A DNA stretch of 8,688 bases from QALR01 sp045646925 (GTDB lineage: Bacteria; Bacillota; Clostridia; Oscillospirales; CAG-272): assembly GCA_045646925.1 (NCBI GenBank), contig JAZRLQ010000102.1, positions 1 through 8,688 of the forward strand. The letters run 5' to 3'. Positions within the stretch are counted from its first letter, which is position 1, and each line of letters opens with the position of its first letter. This document shows positions 1-6,046 of the stretch, one piece after another. The notes beneath the pieces are model-generated. The model was given only the letters and a program-made list of their open reading frames with translations. It did no database searches and was not told the DNA's origin. A program made the translations under genes and the position numbers.

Positions 1-591
1 GCTCTTATCGTTGCTGACAAGGATAAGGTTACACTCCCCACACTCGGCGCACTCCGTCTGATCGTCGGCAAACAGCTTGACATCATTCCCGCAGGCTACA
101 ACTTCCTCTGGATCACCGAATTCCCCTTCTTCGAATGGGACGAAGAAACCCAGACCTGGGCAGCTATGCACCACCCCTTCACCATGCCTCTTGACGAATG
201 TCTCGAATACATCGACTCCGATCCCGGCTCCGTTCGCGCAAAGGCGTACGACCTCGTTCTCAACGGCGTTGAGATCTCCTCCGGCTCCATCCGTATCACC
301 GACTTCGAGCTTCAGCAGAAGATGTTCCGCCGTCTCGGTCTGACCGACGAGGACATCCAGAAGAAGTTCGGCTTCCTCGTTGACGCTTACCGCTACGGCG
401 CTCCTCCTCACGGCGGCGCGGCGCTCGGTCTCGACAGACTCGCAATGATCATGTGCGGCGCAGATAGCCTCCGCGACGTCGTTGCGTTCCCCAAGGTTCA
501 GAATGCTTCCGAGCTTATGTCCGCTTGCCCCGCTCCCGCGGATCCCAAGGCTCTCGCAGACCTCTCCATCGCTATCATCGACAAAGAATAA
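1..591 (+). CDS. aspS: Aspartyl-tRNA synthetase, C-terminal part (5' end outside window)
   Basis: Charges tRNA-Asp with aspartate in the cytoplasm. The reading frame is open from base 1 and ends with TAA at 589-591, giving 196 residues of a protein that is normally about 590. Seen in order: the end of the GAD insertion (LGALRLIVGKQL), the stretch leading back into the catalytic core (WITEFPFFEW, then MHHPFTMP), the substrate-binding stretch YRYGAPPHGG, and class II motif 3 (ALGLDRLAMIM) with its ATP-binding arginine. The tail VVAFPKVQNASELM is characteristic of bacterial AspRS; archaeal-type enzymes lack the GAD insertion. No truncation or frameshift is visible in the part present. A terminator starts 9 bases after the stop, so the transcript ends here and the gene is not co-transcribed with what follows. 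Whether this is the discriminating or the AspRS/AsnRS dual-specificity type cannot be judged from this fragment. Confidence 0.97.
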   Translation, partial: ALIVADKDKVTLPTLGALRLIVGKQLDIIPAGYNFLWITEFPFFEWDEETQTWAAMHHPFTMPLDECLEYIDSDPGSVRAKAYDLVLNGVEISSGSIRITDFELQQKMFRRLGLTDEDIQKKFGFLVDAYRYGAPPHGGAALGLDRLAMIMCGADSLRDVVAFPKVQNASELMSACPAPADPKALADLSIAIIDKE

Positions 592-600
592 GTTCTTTTT

Positions 601-634
601 ACCGCCCCGAATCCGTTCGGGGCGGTTTTGTTTT
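601..634 (+). terminator. Rho-independent terminator of aspS
   Basis: An 11-bp perfect GC-rich stem (601-611 with 616-626) closes a 4-base loop TCCG and is followed by TTTGTTTT. It lies 9 bases after the aspS stop codon. Confidence 0.93.
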
Positions 635-644
635 ATACGCTTAC

Positions 645-671
645 AAAAAAAGCGGGCATTGCCCGCTTTTT
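645..671 (-). terminator. Terminator of the XRE gene (works from the minus strand)
   Basis: An 11-bp stem (647-657 with 661-671) has the core GCGGGC/GCCCGC, a 3-base loop and a run of T on the minus-strand side. Its proximal arm overlaps the stop codon of the XRE gene (670-672), so the minus-strand message ends right after translation. It sits back to back with the aspS terminator, insulating the two genes. Confidence 0.88.
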
Positions 672-894
672 ACAATTCCTTCTTATCCGTTCTGTTCAGG
701 ATATAATCCACCGATACGTTGTGAAAATCCGCCAATTTAATGAGAATCTCCGTGGGAATATCCAATTCGCCGCGCTCGTAATTGCTATACACGCGTTGAC
801 TGCAAGACAAGATCTCACCCATCTTCTTCTGGGTCAGATCCTTATCCTCTCTCAAATCTCTGATCCTTTTATATAGCACGATTTTCACCACCAT
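670..894 (-). CDS. Small XRE-family helix-turn-helix transcriptional regulator
   Basis: A 74-residue protein that is almost entirely a Cro/C1-type HTH (HTH_3) domain, residues about 9-66. The hallmark start is IRDLREDKDLTQ, helix 2 is TQKKMGEILS (21-30), the recognition helix is SQRVYSNYER (32-41), and the family signature NYERGELDIPTEILIKLADF follows. No sensor domain is present, so it probably acts as a dimer on DNA. It is divergent from the PH-domain gene, with a shared 109-bp control region carrying repeated CGCTA half-sites, so autoregulation and control of the neighbour are likely (inference). The start is uncertain. ATG at 894 has no ribosome binding site and would lie only about 11 bases from the predicted transcript start. 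GTG at 879 (protein beginning VLYKRIRDL) has GGTGG 8 bases upstream and fits family length well. The domain call is firm; the target genes are not known. Confidence 0.9.
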   Translation of the reverse strand: MVVKIVLYKRIRDLREDKDLTQKKMGEILSCSQRVYSNYERGELDIPTEILIKLADFHNVSVDYILNRTDKKEL

Positions 895-911
895 AACAGT
901 TCTATGTAATA

Positions 912-917
912 ATTATA
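912..917 (-). promoter_or_regulatory. Candidate -10 box of the XRE gene promoter
   Basis: A perfect TATAAT on the minus strand (ATTATA at 912-917). No good -35 box is found at the right distance; the best at 17 bp is TCAATA. Transcription would start near 905, so the leader is very short. A poor -35 may mean the promoter is weak or needs help. Confidence 0.45.
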
Positions 918-925
918 AATTAGTG

Positions 926-965
926 AAAATCCGCTATTGACTTTTAGCGCAAAATCCGCTAAAAT
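926..965. promoter_or_regulatory. Candidate XRE operator: three CGCTA half-sites
   Basis: The 11-base AAAATCCGCTA occurs twice as a direct repeat, at 926-936 and 951-961. Between them lies the opposite-orientation half-site TTTTAGCG (942-949), which forms a perfect 8-bp inverted repeat with CGCTAAAA (957-964) around a 7-base spacer. The three half-sites are 7-8 bases apart and cover the -35, spacer and -10 of the plus-strand promoter, as expected for a repressor site. Binding by the adjacent XRE protein is inferred. Confidence 0.65.
937..965 (+). promoter_or_regulatory. Sigma-A promoter of the PH-domain gene
   Basis: TTGACT (937-942), 17-bp spacer, TAAAAT (960-965). Transcription should start around 972, about 30 bases before the start codon. 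The promoter is embedded in the inverted repeats of the candidate operator. Confidence 0.8.
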
Positions 966-1003
966 GAAATTATGTAACTATAAAATTCAGTCAAGGAGGG
1001 ATC

Positions 1004-1345
1004 ATGAGACATTTTTCGTTACGGACGGACGAGCCGATCCTCTATGAAAACACAGTAAACGACGGCAATACCGAGAATGCTTTGTCGCTCACACTCACTT
1101 CCCGAAAGATCCTTCTGGAAAAGAAACGGGGCTTTTTCAAAAAATCGCGCGAATGCCTTCATATCATTGACCTGCAGACGATCAAAATATACTACGAAAC
1201 GCCGCAGATCAGACAAAAGGGCAAAACCGTCGAGGTCCACAGCTCTCTCTACAAGCTCACGCTCTTCTTCTCCGACATCGACGAAGCGCGCAAATTCACG
1301 CACAAAACGATCGATGCCGTCATCCGCACAAGAATAGAATCGTAA
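1004..1345 (+). CDS. Small PH-like (bacterial pleckstrin-homology/GRAM-type) domain protein
   Basis: A 113-residue protein of unknown function. The start is well supported: AAGGAGG at 993-999, 4 bases from the ATG. The strand pattern (EPILYENTV, LSLTLTSRKILLEKK, LHIIDLQTIKIYY, KTVEVHSSLYKLTLFF, then a final helix ARKFTHKTIDAVI) is that of PH-like domains: about seven beta strands capped by one C-terminal amphipathic helix. From memory, longer clostridial proteins carry a similar domain with the LTLTS.K and IKIY..TPQI.QKG signatures followed by a further tail; here the protein stops right after the helix. There is no signal peptide, transmembrane helix or cysteine cluster, so it is probably cytoplasmic. 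Bacterial PH-like domains bind proteins or membranes and no enzymatic residues are evident. It is probably controlled by the divergent XRE regulator. The fold is inferred from pattern only; the function is unknown. Confidence 0.85.
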   Translation: MRHFSLRTDEPILYENTVNDGNTENALSLTLTSRKILLEKKRGFFKKSRECLHIIDLQTIKIYYETPQIRQKGKTVEVHSSLYKLTLFFSDIDEARKFTHKTIDAVIRTRIES

Positions 1346-1346
1346 G

Positions 1347-1389
1347 ATCACCGAAAACTTCTCTGAAGCGACGGTGATTTTCTTTTTCC
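1347..1389 (+). terminator. Terminator after the PH-domain gene
   Basis: ATCACCG (1347-1353) pairs with CGGTGAT (1372-1378). Inside it a second stem CTTC/GAAG (1358-1361 with 1365-1368) is separated by a small internal loop. A T-rich tail TTTTCTTTTT follows. Confidence 0.8.
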
Positions 1390-1429
1390 AAAAAAGTTTT
1401 CCGATCCGTCATTTTTCCGTCGCGAAGGC

Positions 1430-1457
1430 TTTACTTTTTCCGAAAGTGTGTTATAAT
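1430..1457 (+). promoter_or_regulatory. Sigma-A promoter of the lipoprotein gene (extended -10)
   Basis: TTTACT (1430-1435), 16-bp spacer, TATAAT (1452-1457) with TG one base upstream (1449-1450). The ATG at 1456 overlaps this -10 box, so it cannot be the start codon of the following gene. Confidence 0.78.
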
Positions 1458-1503
1458 GGTTTCACATGAAATTTACAATGAACCTTCCGAAAAGGAGAAC
1501 ACT

Positions 1504-2532
1504 ATGAAAAGATTACTTTTACTCATTCTGACCGTCGCGATTGCGCTCAGCTGCTTTGCTTCCTGCAGCTATCTCAATTTCGGCTCGTCCGGAAACGATC
1601 AATCCACCGACAACCTCAAGGTTTACTTCATTTCCCCCGAGGATGAAGAAAGCACCACCTACACCGTCACGCAGACGGATGAAAACGGGCTCAAGCTCGA
1701 GGTCACGCTCCACGGCTACAAGAGCGAAAGCCTCGGAAAAGAATTCTACGTCAAGAGCAACGAATACTGCCTCGCAGACGTCAAGCTCACCAACGAATCC
1801 GACACCCCCGTTTATCAGTTTCTCCCGACCTCTTGCAGAGATTGTACGCCCGCGCATAATCACGAGATCAGCTTCGATATCGCAAACGGCGATTATAAGC
1901 TCAATTCCTCTTCCTTCGGCTTCACCTGCGCCGAGATGACTACCACGTGGACGATCGAGCCGGGTGAATCGTACGAATGGCAGTTGAAGCTCGCGGCAGC
2001 CGAACCGCAAGCATCCTCCATCGACAATAAAGACGAAAAGGAAGAAGGCGAAAAAGAGGAGATTACGAACAAATCCACCGCAAGCTCAGACGGCTACATC
2101 TATTACGATTCCGCTTTCGTTCAGGGCGGTCTCTTCGAAACCTATACCGCTGTGAATGGAAATAGCGCCGTTGAAAGCTATACCGTCTCGAATGGAAACG
2201 GTTCCTTCAATGCCTATTATACCGATATGACCGGTAATATCTTCTTCGGATCCGGCTTCGGCTCGGACGGCTCTTCTTATTACTTTACCGTGATCGGAGG
2301 CTCCGCTATCTCGCTTGTCGGTATCCTTCCCGCAGACGGCGAAAACGCGCTCGGACTCCGTCTTTATGATAGCAGCATTTTCCCCGACAACGTCTGCACC
2401 TTCGAGGGAGACCTTTCCTTTTATTATATGAACTCGAATGACGGCGCGGACAACGATCTTTCCGTTTCCGTTCCGCTTTCCATCGAGGTCGTATACGTAT
2501 CCTCCATCCCCAACTCCAATTTTTCAAAATAA
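1504..2532 (+). CDS. Secreted two-domain lipoprotein of unknown function
   Basis: A 342-residue protein. The start at 1504 has AAAGGAG 6 bases upstream; an in-frame ATG at 1456 lies inside the promoter and is rejected. Residues 1-21 are a lipoprotein signal peptide: KR, a leucine-rich core, then FASC with C21 as the lipidation site (F at -3 is less usual but tolerated). The mature protein should sit on the outer face of the membrane. Domain 1 (about 38-168) has an Ig-like beta pattern (YCLADVKLTNESDTPVYQF ... TIEPGESYEWQL) and a notable C111-x2-C114-x3-HNH cluster. A highly charged linker (about 174-190, rich in D, E and K) leads to domain 2 (about 196-336), beta-rich with many N, G, S and Y residues. 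No catalytic motif is recognised. It has its own promoter and terminator, so the neighbours give no clue. A solute- or surface-binding role is only a guess. Confidence 0.88.
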   Translation: MKRLLLLILTVAIALSCFASCSYLNFGSSGNDQSTDNLKVYFISPEDEESTTYTVTQTDENGLKLEVTLHGYKSESLGKEFYVKSNEYCLADVKLTNESDTPVYQFLPTSCRDCTPAHNHEISFDIANGDYKLNSSSFGFTCAEMTTTWTIEPGESYEWQLKLAAAEPQASSIDNKDEKEEGEKEEITNKSTASSDGYIYYDSAFVQGGLFETYTAVNGNSAVESYTVSNGNGSFNAYYTDMTGNIFFGSGFGSDGSSYYFTVIGGSAISLVGILPADGENALGLRLYDSSIFPDNVCTFEGDLSFYYMNSNDGADNDLSVSVPLSIEVVYVSSIPNSNFSK

Positions 2533-2551
2533 AACTTGAAAAAACGCATTG

Positions 2552-2584
2552 CGGCTGCTCCGTTATCGGACAGCCGTTTTTGTT
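2552..2584 (+). terminator. Terminator after the lipoprotein gene
   Basis: CGGCTG (2552-2557) pairs with CAGCCG (2571-2576), stacked on TCCG/CGGA (2559-2562 with 2567-2570) with one bulged C and a TTAT loop. TTTTTGTT follows. Confidence 0.92.
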
Positions 2585-2656
2585 GTTCGGAACGCGCCAA
2601 ACAAAATTTATCCTCCAAAAAAACAACCGCTATGCGCGGAGAGCAATAATAAAACC

Positions 2657-2685
2657 TTGACTTTTTGAATCTTTTGTGTTATAAT
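2657..2685 (+). promoter_or_regulatory. Strong sigma-A promoter of the phosphoribosyltransferase gene
   Basis: TTGACT (2657-2662), 17-bp spacer, TATAAT (2680-2685), with an extended -10 TG at 2677-2678. Transcription should start near 2692, leaving a leader of about 75 bases. Confidence 0.88.
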
Positions 2686-2727
2686 AAACAAAACGGCTGC
2701 ATTCCAATTACAAAAATTCATCAGAAT

Positions 2728-2754
2728 AACGGACCGTCCCCGACACCGTCCGTT
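2728..2754 (+). promoter_or_regulatory. Leader hairpin next to the ribosome binding site
   Basis: AACGGAC (2728-2734) pairs perfectly with GTCCGTT (2748-2754) around a 13-base loop. The stem ends one base before the AAGGAG ribosome binding site (2756-2761). It lacks a T-run, so it is not a terminator. It could influence ribosome access or mRNA stability. No known riboswitch or PyrR-type site is recognised. Confidence 0.4.
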
Positions 2755-2767
2755 GAAGGAGTACGTT

Positions 2768-3406
2768 ATGGCAATCAATCTCATCGAAATCCCCCGCAAA
2801 CACAGAAATTTCCCCCTGCGCGTAGCCATGGGGCATTTTGCCACCAGCCACAGCCACTCGAATTATTATATTGACTTCACCATGTCCAAGCACCGCCTCT
2901 CCGAAGCGCGCGCGGGCGCACAGCTTCTTTGCAATCAGATTTCCTCTTCTCAGATCATCGACACGATTCTCTGTCTGGACGGCACAGAGGTCATGGGCGC
3001 TTGCATGGCAAGCGAACTGACGCGCGCGGGCTACATGAACATGAACGCGCACCGCACCATTTACGTCGTCACCCCCGAATACACCAGCGGAAGCCAGATC
3101 ATCTTCCGTGACAATATCGCTCCCATGATCGTCGGCAAGCACGTTCTCGTTCTCGCGGCATCCGTTTCCACCGGTTATACCGCGAAATCCGCGATCGAAG
3201 CGATCCGTTATTACAACGGTATCCCCGTCGGCGTTTGCTCCATCTTCGCTTGCGCGGAGGAATGCGAAGGCTTCCCCGTTCAGAGCATTTATACCAAAAA
3301 CGATCTCACAGATTATCAGATCCACACCGCCCGCGATTGCCCCATGTGCAAAGCGGGAATCAAGATCGACGGGCTTGTCAATAGCCACGGTATTTCCGGA
3401 TTCTGA
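2768..3406 (+). CDS. Orotate-phosphoribosyltransferase-like protein (type I PRTase fold)
   Basis: A 212-residue protein. The start at 2768 has AAGGAG 6 bases upstream. Type I PRTases move a phosphoribosyl group from PRPP to a base; OPRT makes OMP in pyrimidine synthesis. Seen in order: SHSHSNYYID (27-36), DTILCLDGTEVMGACMASEL (65-84), RTIYVVTPE (96-104), the PRPP-loop region VLVLAASVSTGYT (126-138) followed by helix AKSAIEAIRYY, and a conserved tail DCPMCKAGIKIDGLVNSHG with C191-x2-C194. This matches, from memory, a clostridial family usually labelled orotate phosphoribosyltransferase. The usual acidic pair of the PRPP loop (hydrophobic-DD-x-x-TTGGT) is replaced by AA, so classical Mg-PRPP binding is doubtful. 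It may have a different substrate or be regulatory. It stands alone, with no pyr genes nearby. The fold is fairly sure; the reaction is not. Confidence 0.82.
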   Translation: MAINLIEIPRKHRNFPLRVAMGHFATSHSHSNYYIDFTMSKHRLSEARAGAQLLCNQISSSQIIDTILCLDGTEVMGACMASELTRAGYMNMNAHRTIYVVTPEYTSGSQIIFRDNIAPMIVGKHVLVLAASVSTGYTAKSAIEAIRYYNGIPVGVCSIFACAEECEGFPVQSIYTKNDLTDYQIHTARDCPMCKAGIKIDGLVNSHGISGF

Positions 3407-3420
3407 TCAATACGATAACA

Positions 3421-3465
3421 AAAAGAGCAAGAATAAAAGGAAGATCCTTTTACTCTTGCTCTTTT
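3421..3465. terminator. Long bidirectional terminator between convergent genes
   Basis: A 12-bp stem (3421-3432 with 3454-3465), one mismatch, then an 8-bp stem (3434-3441 with 3445-3452) and a 3-base loop. A runs on one side and T runs on the other let it stop both the PRTase transcript and the minus-strand glycosidase transcript. Confidence 0.93.
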
Positions 3466-3476
3466 CATATTTCAGC

Positions 3477-5579
3477 TTATCCTTTTTTCTTCAAGCCATC
3501 GAGAGCCTCTGCGATCGCGACGGCGGCGTAGGAAGCGAATCCGTGATCACGGCTTCCCTTTCCGTCCTTGTATTCCCAGAGCGTCGAGGTCGTTTTCGCC
3601 ATGCCCGAGAAGAACGTTCCGACGTTTTCGAGCAAAAGCTCGTACTCCTCAAGCATGAGAAGCGTCTGCATACGCAGATATCTGCCGATGAAGGCGTTGA
3701 CGGGAACGAAATCTCTGCCGCAAAGATTCTCCGCAAACGCCGAAAATCCGTCGAGGATATGCGCCTTCAGCTTCGCGTACTTCGGCTCGTCGAGCGAAAT
3801 GTCACCGAAAAGCATGGCGTAATACTGGCCCGCCTCGGAAACGTCGCGCGCATTGACGAGAAGACCGTTTTCATCACGAACGGCGTGATCCACGAAGACC
3901 TCTCCGTCGAACGCAAGCGCCTTCGTCTTCTCGCGAACAGCAAGCGCCTTTTTCAGATGAACCTCGTCTCCGTAGAGCGCGTGCGCCGCGAGCAACACCC
4001 CGACGTAGAGGAAGTTCGTCGGATAGTTGACGTTTTTCGTCCAATCGTTCGCCTTCGACCACTCGACGAAGTTCCAGGAAGGAAGATCCTCGAGCATTCC
4101 GTTTTCGTTTTCGTGTCTTTCGAGGAAGCGGAGAATGCCGGAAACGCTCTCTCGGAACGATTCTCTTTCCGACTCGTATCCGCGCTTCAAAACGTAATCC
4201 GCGACCTCGATCACGTACCACATATCCCACTGCGGAATGAACTGTCCGTCCGGCTTCACGTCCGACGGATAGCACATCGGAAGCGCGCCCTCGGGAAGCG
4301 AGCCGTCGGCGCGGTACAGACGGAAATTATCGAGAAACGCCGCTTCCACGTCGCATTTTCCGAAGAAGAAATATTCCGCCATACCCGTGAAATAGGAATC
4401 GCAGAGCCATCCCGCGCGCTCACGGGAGGGGCAATCCATATAAATATCCGAGGCGTTATGGGCAAACGTGCGAACCGCCGCCTCGTATACGGCGCGAAGC
4501 TCCGCGTCTTCGATCTCGCAGGGACGGAGAGCGGACGTATCGCATTCCACGGACACCACGCCGAAATCCGTCATCGTGACCGCACCCTTCTTCACAAGCA
4601 CGATCGCAAGCCTGCAGGTATACGGCTCGAAGCTCATCATATCCGACTTGCCCTCGGGGAGAAAATATTCCAGCACGTTCTGACAGTTGATATCCGTGAA
4701 GGAAAACTCCGTTTCTGAACAAAGTTCAGTGAATCCGACAATGACGTCAGCCTCGTCCGAAACGTCTGCGGAAAAGCGAACGAGTCCCGATTCGATGCGC
4801 TTCATATCAAAGATCGCGTATTCTCCCGCGCGCAAGGTAACGGGGAAGGAAATGTCTCTTGCCGTCACGCTTTGCTTCTGTCTCTGGATCCAGCGATACG
4901 GCTTGAACGGAATTTCGTCCTCCTCGTATCTTCCCCAATACGTGTCGATCGGGAAGGAGGAGCGCTGCTTGCGGTACGGGAGCGTTTCATCGAAGGAAAA
5001 TTCTCCGCGGCAGGTAATCGCCTCCGCGTTCACGGGTCGGTACGCAGAGTACGGCGCTTTTCTCGGAATGAAGGTGATCCCATCGACCGTCTCCGTCTGC
5101 TCACGATAGCGATCGGAAAACGGTTCTTTTTCCCTCGCATCGTAAATTTCGGTGAAATGTCTCTGTCCGGAATAACGCTCCGTTTTCTGCAGATAGAAAG
5201 CGGAACGATAACATTCGAAATCGCCGTCCGTCCAGAGAATTGGCGCGCCGTTTTCCGTCAGCTCCGCGCAAACGAACGAGGGTGAATATACCGTGGACAG
5301 AGAACGGCAGGCGTAACCGACGACCTCCGCGCGAATCTCGTTTTTGCCTTCTCTATGATAAGCGTCAAGAGAAAATTCGTCCACTCTCGCGTAGCCGCCT
5401 GCCGCGCGGCAAGGACCGAACGCGACGAAAATATCATTGACAAATAATTGATAAAAGCTCGAAGCCGCAATCGAAAGCACGGTGTTTTTCAGAGAATCCG
5501 TCTCCGCGCGCAAAACGATATGCGTATTCATTTCCCACTCTTTGCCCGCGGGAAAAATCGGCAATGCTTTTTGAAACAT
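3477..5579 (-). CDS. GH78-type glycoside hydrolase (alpha-L-rhamnosidase-like), cytoplasmic
   Basis: A 700-residue protein. The start at 5579 has AAAGGA 9 bases upstream; an in-frame ATG at 5612 is directly next to the -10 box and is rejected. GH78 enzymes are inverting hydrolases that remove terminal alpha-L-rhamnose from glycosides and pectic side chains. The N-terminal half holds beta-sandwich modules (FYQLFVNDIFVAFGP, about 42-56, is typical of the N-terminal accessory domain). The (alpha/alpha)6 barrel begins near 350. DCPSRERAGW (382-391) is the catalytic-acid motif, with E387 as likely acid. QWDMWY (450-455) and WNFVEW (502-507) line the barrel, and TLWEYKDG with E669 gives the likely base, followed by the family's DHGFAS. 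There is no signal peptide, so it probably acts on imported oligosaccharides. No transporter or other sugar gene is adjacent. The substrate may not be rhamnose, because the family includes divergent members. Confidence 0.87.
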   Translation of the reverse strand: MFQKALPIFPAGKEWEMNTHIVLRAETDSLKNTVLSIAASSFYQLFVNDIFVAFGPCRAAGGYARVDEFSLDAYHREGKNEIRAEVVGYACRSLSTVYSPSFVCAELTENGAPILWTDGDFECYRSAFYLQKTERYSGQRHFTEIYDAREKEPFSDRYREQTETVDGITFIPRKAPYSAYRPVNAEAITCRGEFSFDETLPYRKQRSSFPIDTYWGRYEEDEIPFKPYRWIQRQKQSVTARDISFPVTLRAGEYAIFDMKRIESGLVRFSADVSDEADVIVGFTELCSETEFSFTDINCQNVLEYFLPEGKSDMMSFEPYTCRLAIVLVKKGAVTMTDFGVVSVECDTSALRPCEIEDAELRAVYEAAVRTFAHNASDIYMDCPSRERAGWLCDSYFTGMAEYFFFGKCDVEAAFLDNFRLYRADGSLPEGALPMCYPSDVKPDGQFIPQWDMWYVIEVADYVLKRGYESERESFRESVSGILRFLERHENENGMLEDLPSWNFVEWSKANDWTKNVNYPTNFLYVGVLLAAHALYGDEVHLKKALAVREKTKALAFDGEVFVDHAVRDENGLLVNARDVSEAGQYYAMLFGDISLDEPKYAKLKAHILDGFSAFAENLCGRDFVPVNAFIGRYLRMQTLLMLEEYELLLENVGTFFSGMAKTTSTLWEYKDGKGSRDHGFASYAAVAIAEALDGLKKKG

Positions 5580-5610
5580 AAGGCGATGTCCTTTCGTTTT
5601 TGATAACACC

Positions 5611-5639
5611 ATTATATATGAAAATCAAGGGATTGTCAA
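5611..5639 (-). promoter_or_regulatory. Perfect-consensus sigma-A promoter of the glycosidase gene
   Basis: Read on the minus strand: TTGACA (5639-5634), 17-bp spacer, TATAAT (5616-5611), all 12 bases matching consensus. Transcription should start near 5604. No obvious operator palindrome or cre-like site overlaps it. Confidence 0.92.
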
Positions 5640-5737
5640 GGAGTTGCGACTTCCGCGAATACTTAACAATTTCGCGTCGCGCGTCTGTCTGTGATCGTTC
5701 GCTTGCCTTCTTCTTTGTAAAAGGAAAACGATTTTAC

Positions 5738-5917
5738 TAACTTTTCTTTGTTTGAACGAAAAGTTATCAAAAGAAGTAAACAACCTTGCAGGTTGAATGC
5801 TTGTGCGTGTAGGATATATGGCAACCAAAGCCATGAAAACTCTGCGAGGATTCGGACGTTTTCCTGTTCTTTGTCGGAGTCAGTGCGTGTGGAAGCCCTG
5901 CGCTTCGCGCGGGTTCC
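5738..5917. other. Cluster of hairpins, possible structured RNA or degenerate repeat
   Basis: Four inverted repeats follow each other: TAACTTTTC/GAAAAGTTA (5738-5746 with 5758-5766), CAACCT/AGGTTG (5781-5786 with 5790-5795), GAAAAC/GTTTTC (5835-5840 with 5858-5863), and a GC-rich stem GGAA.CCC.GCGC with GCGCGGGTTCC (5891-5903 with 5907-5917, two bulges). No promoter or T-run frames them, so whether they are transcribed is unknown. Confidence 0.4.
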
Positions 5918-6046
5918 TCTGTCGGATCTCGCACCCCCACTCGTAGATCCTTTCCCGCCGTGTGTGGTTACAAAAACGCCGATTACATCGAGAAACCAAA
6001 TCTCTTCCGTATTATGTTCTCACACTTTAAATTTGTCATTTTAAAC

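Noticed and set aside
1456..1503. Longer start for the lipoprotein
   Set aside because: The ATG overlaps the -10 box and would put 16 hydrophilic residues before a clear lipoprotein signal peptide.
2708..3388. 226-codon minus-strand frame opposite the PRTase gene
   Set aside because: Antisense shadow of a gene with a strong promoter, ribosome binding site and family motifs.
3375..4718. 447-codon plus-strand open frame opposite the GH78 gene
   Set aside because: It runs through a terminator and is antisense to a well-supported enzyme. It has no domain-like pattern and reflects codon bias.
5580..5612. Longer start for the glycosidase
   Set aside because: The ATG abuts the perfect -10 box, so it is not in the transcript. 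ATG at 5579 has a ribosome binding site.
5818..5949. 43-residue plus-strand frame beginning MATKAMKTLRGF, and overlapping short frames on both strands in 5625-6044
   Set aside because: No ribosome binding site, rich in Cys and Arg as in random GC-rich translation, and overlapping hairpins. Conservation of the frame with synonymous changes in homologous copies would reverse this.
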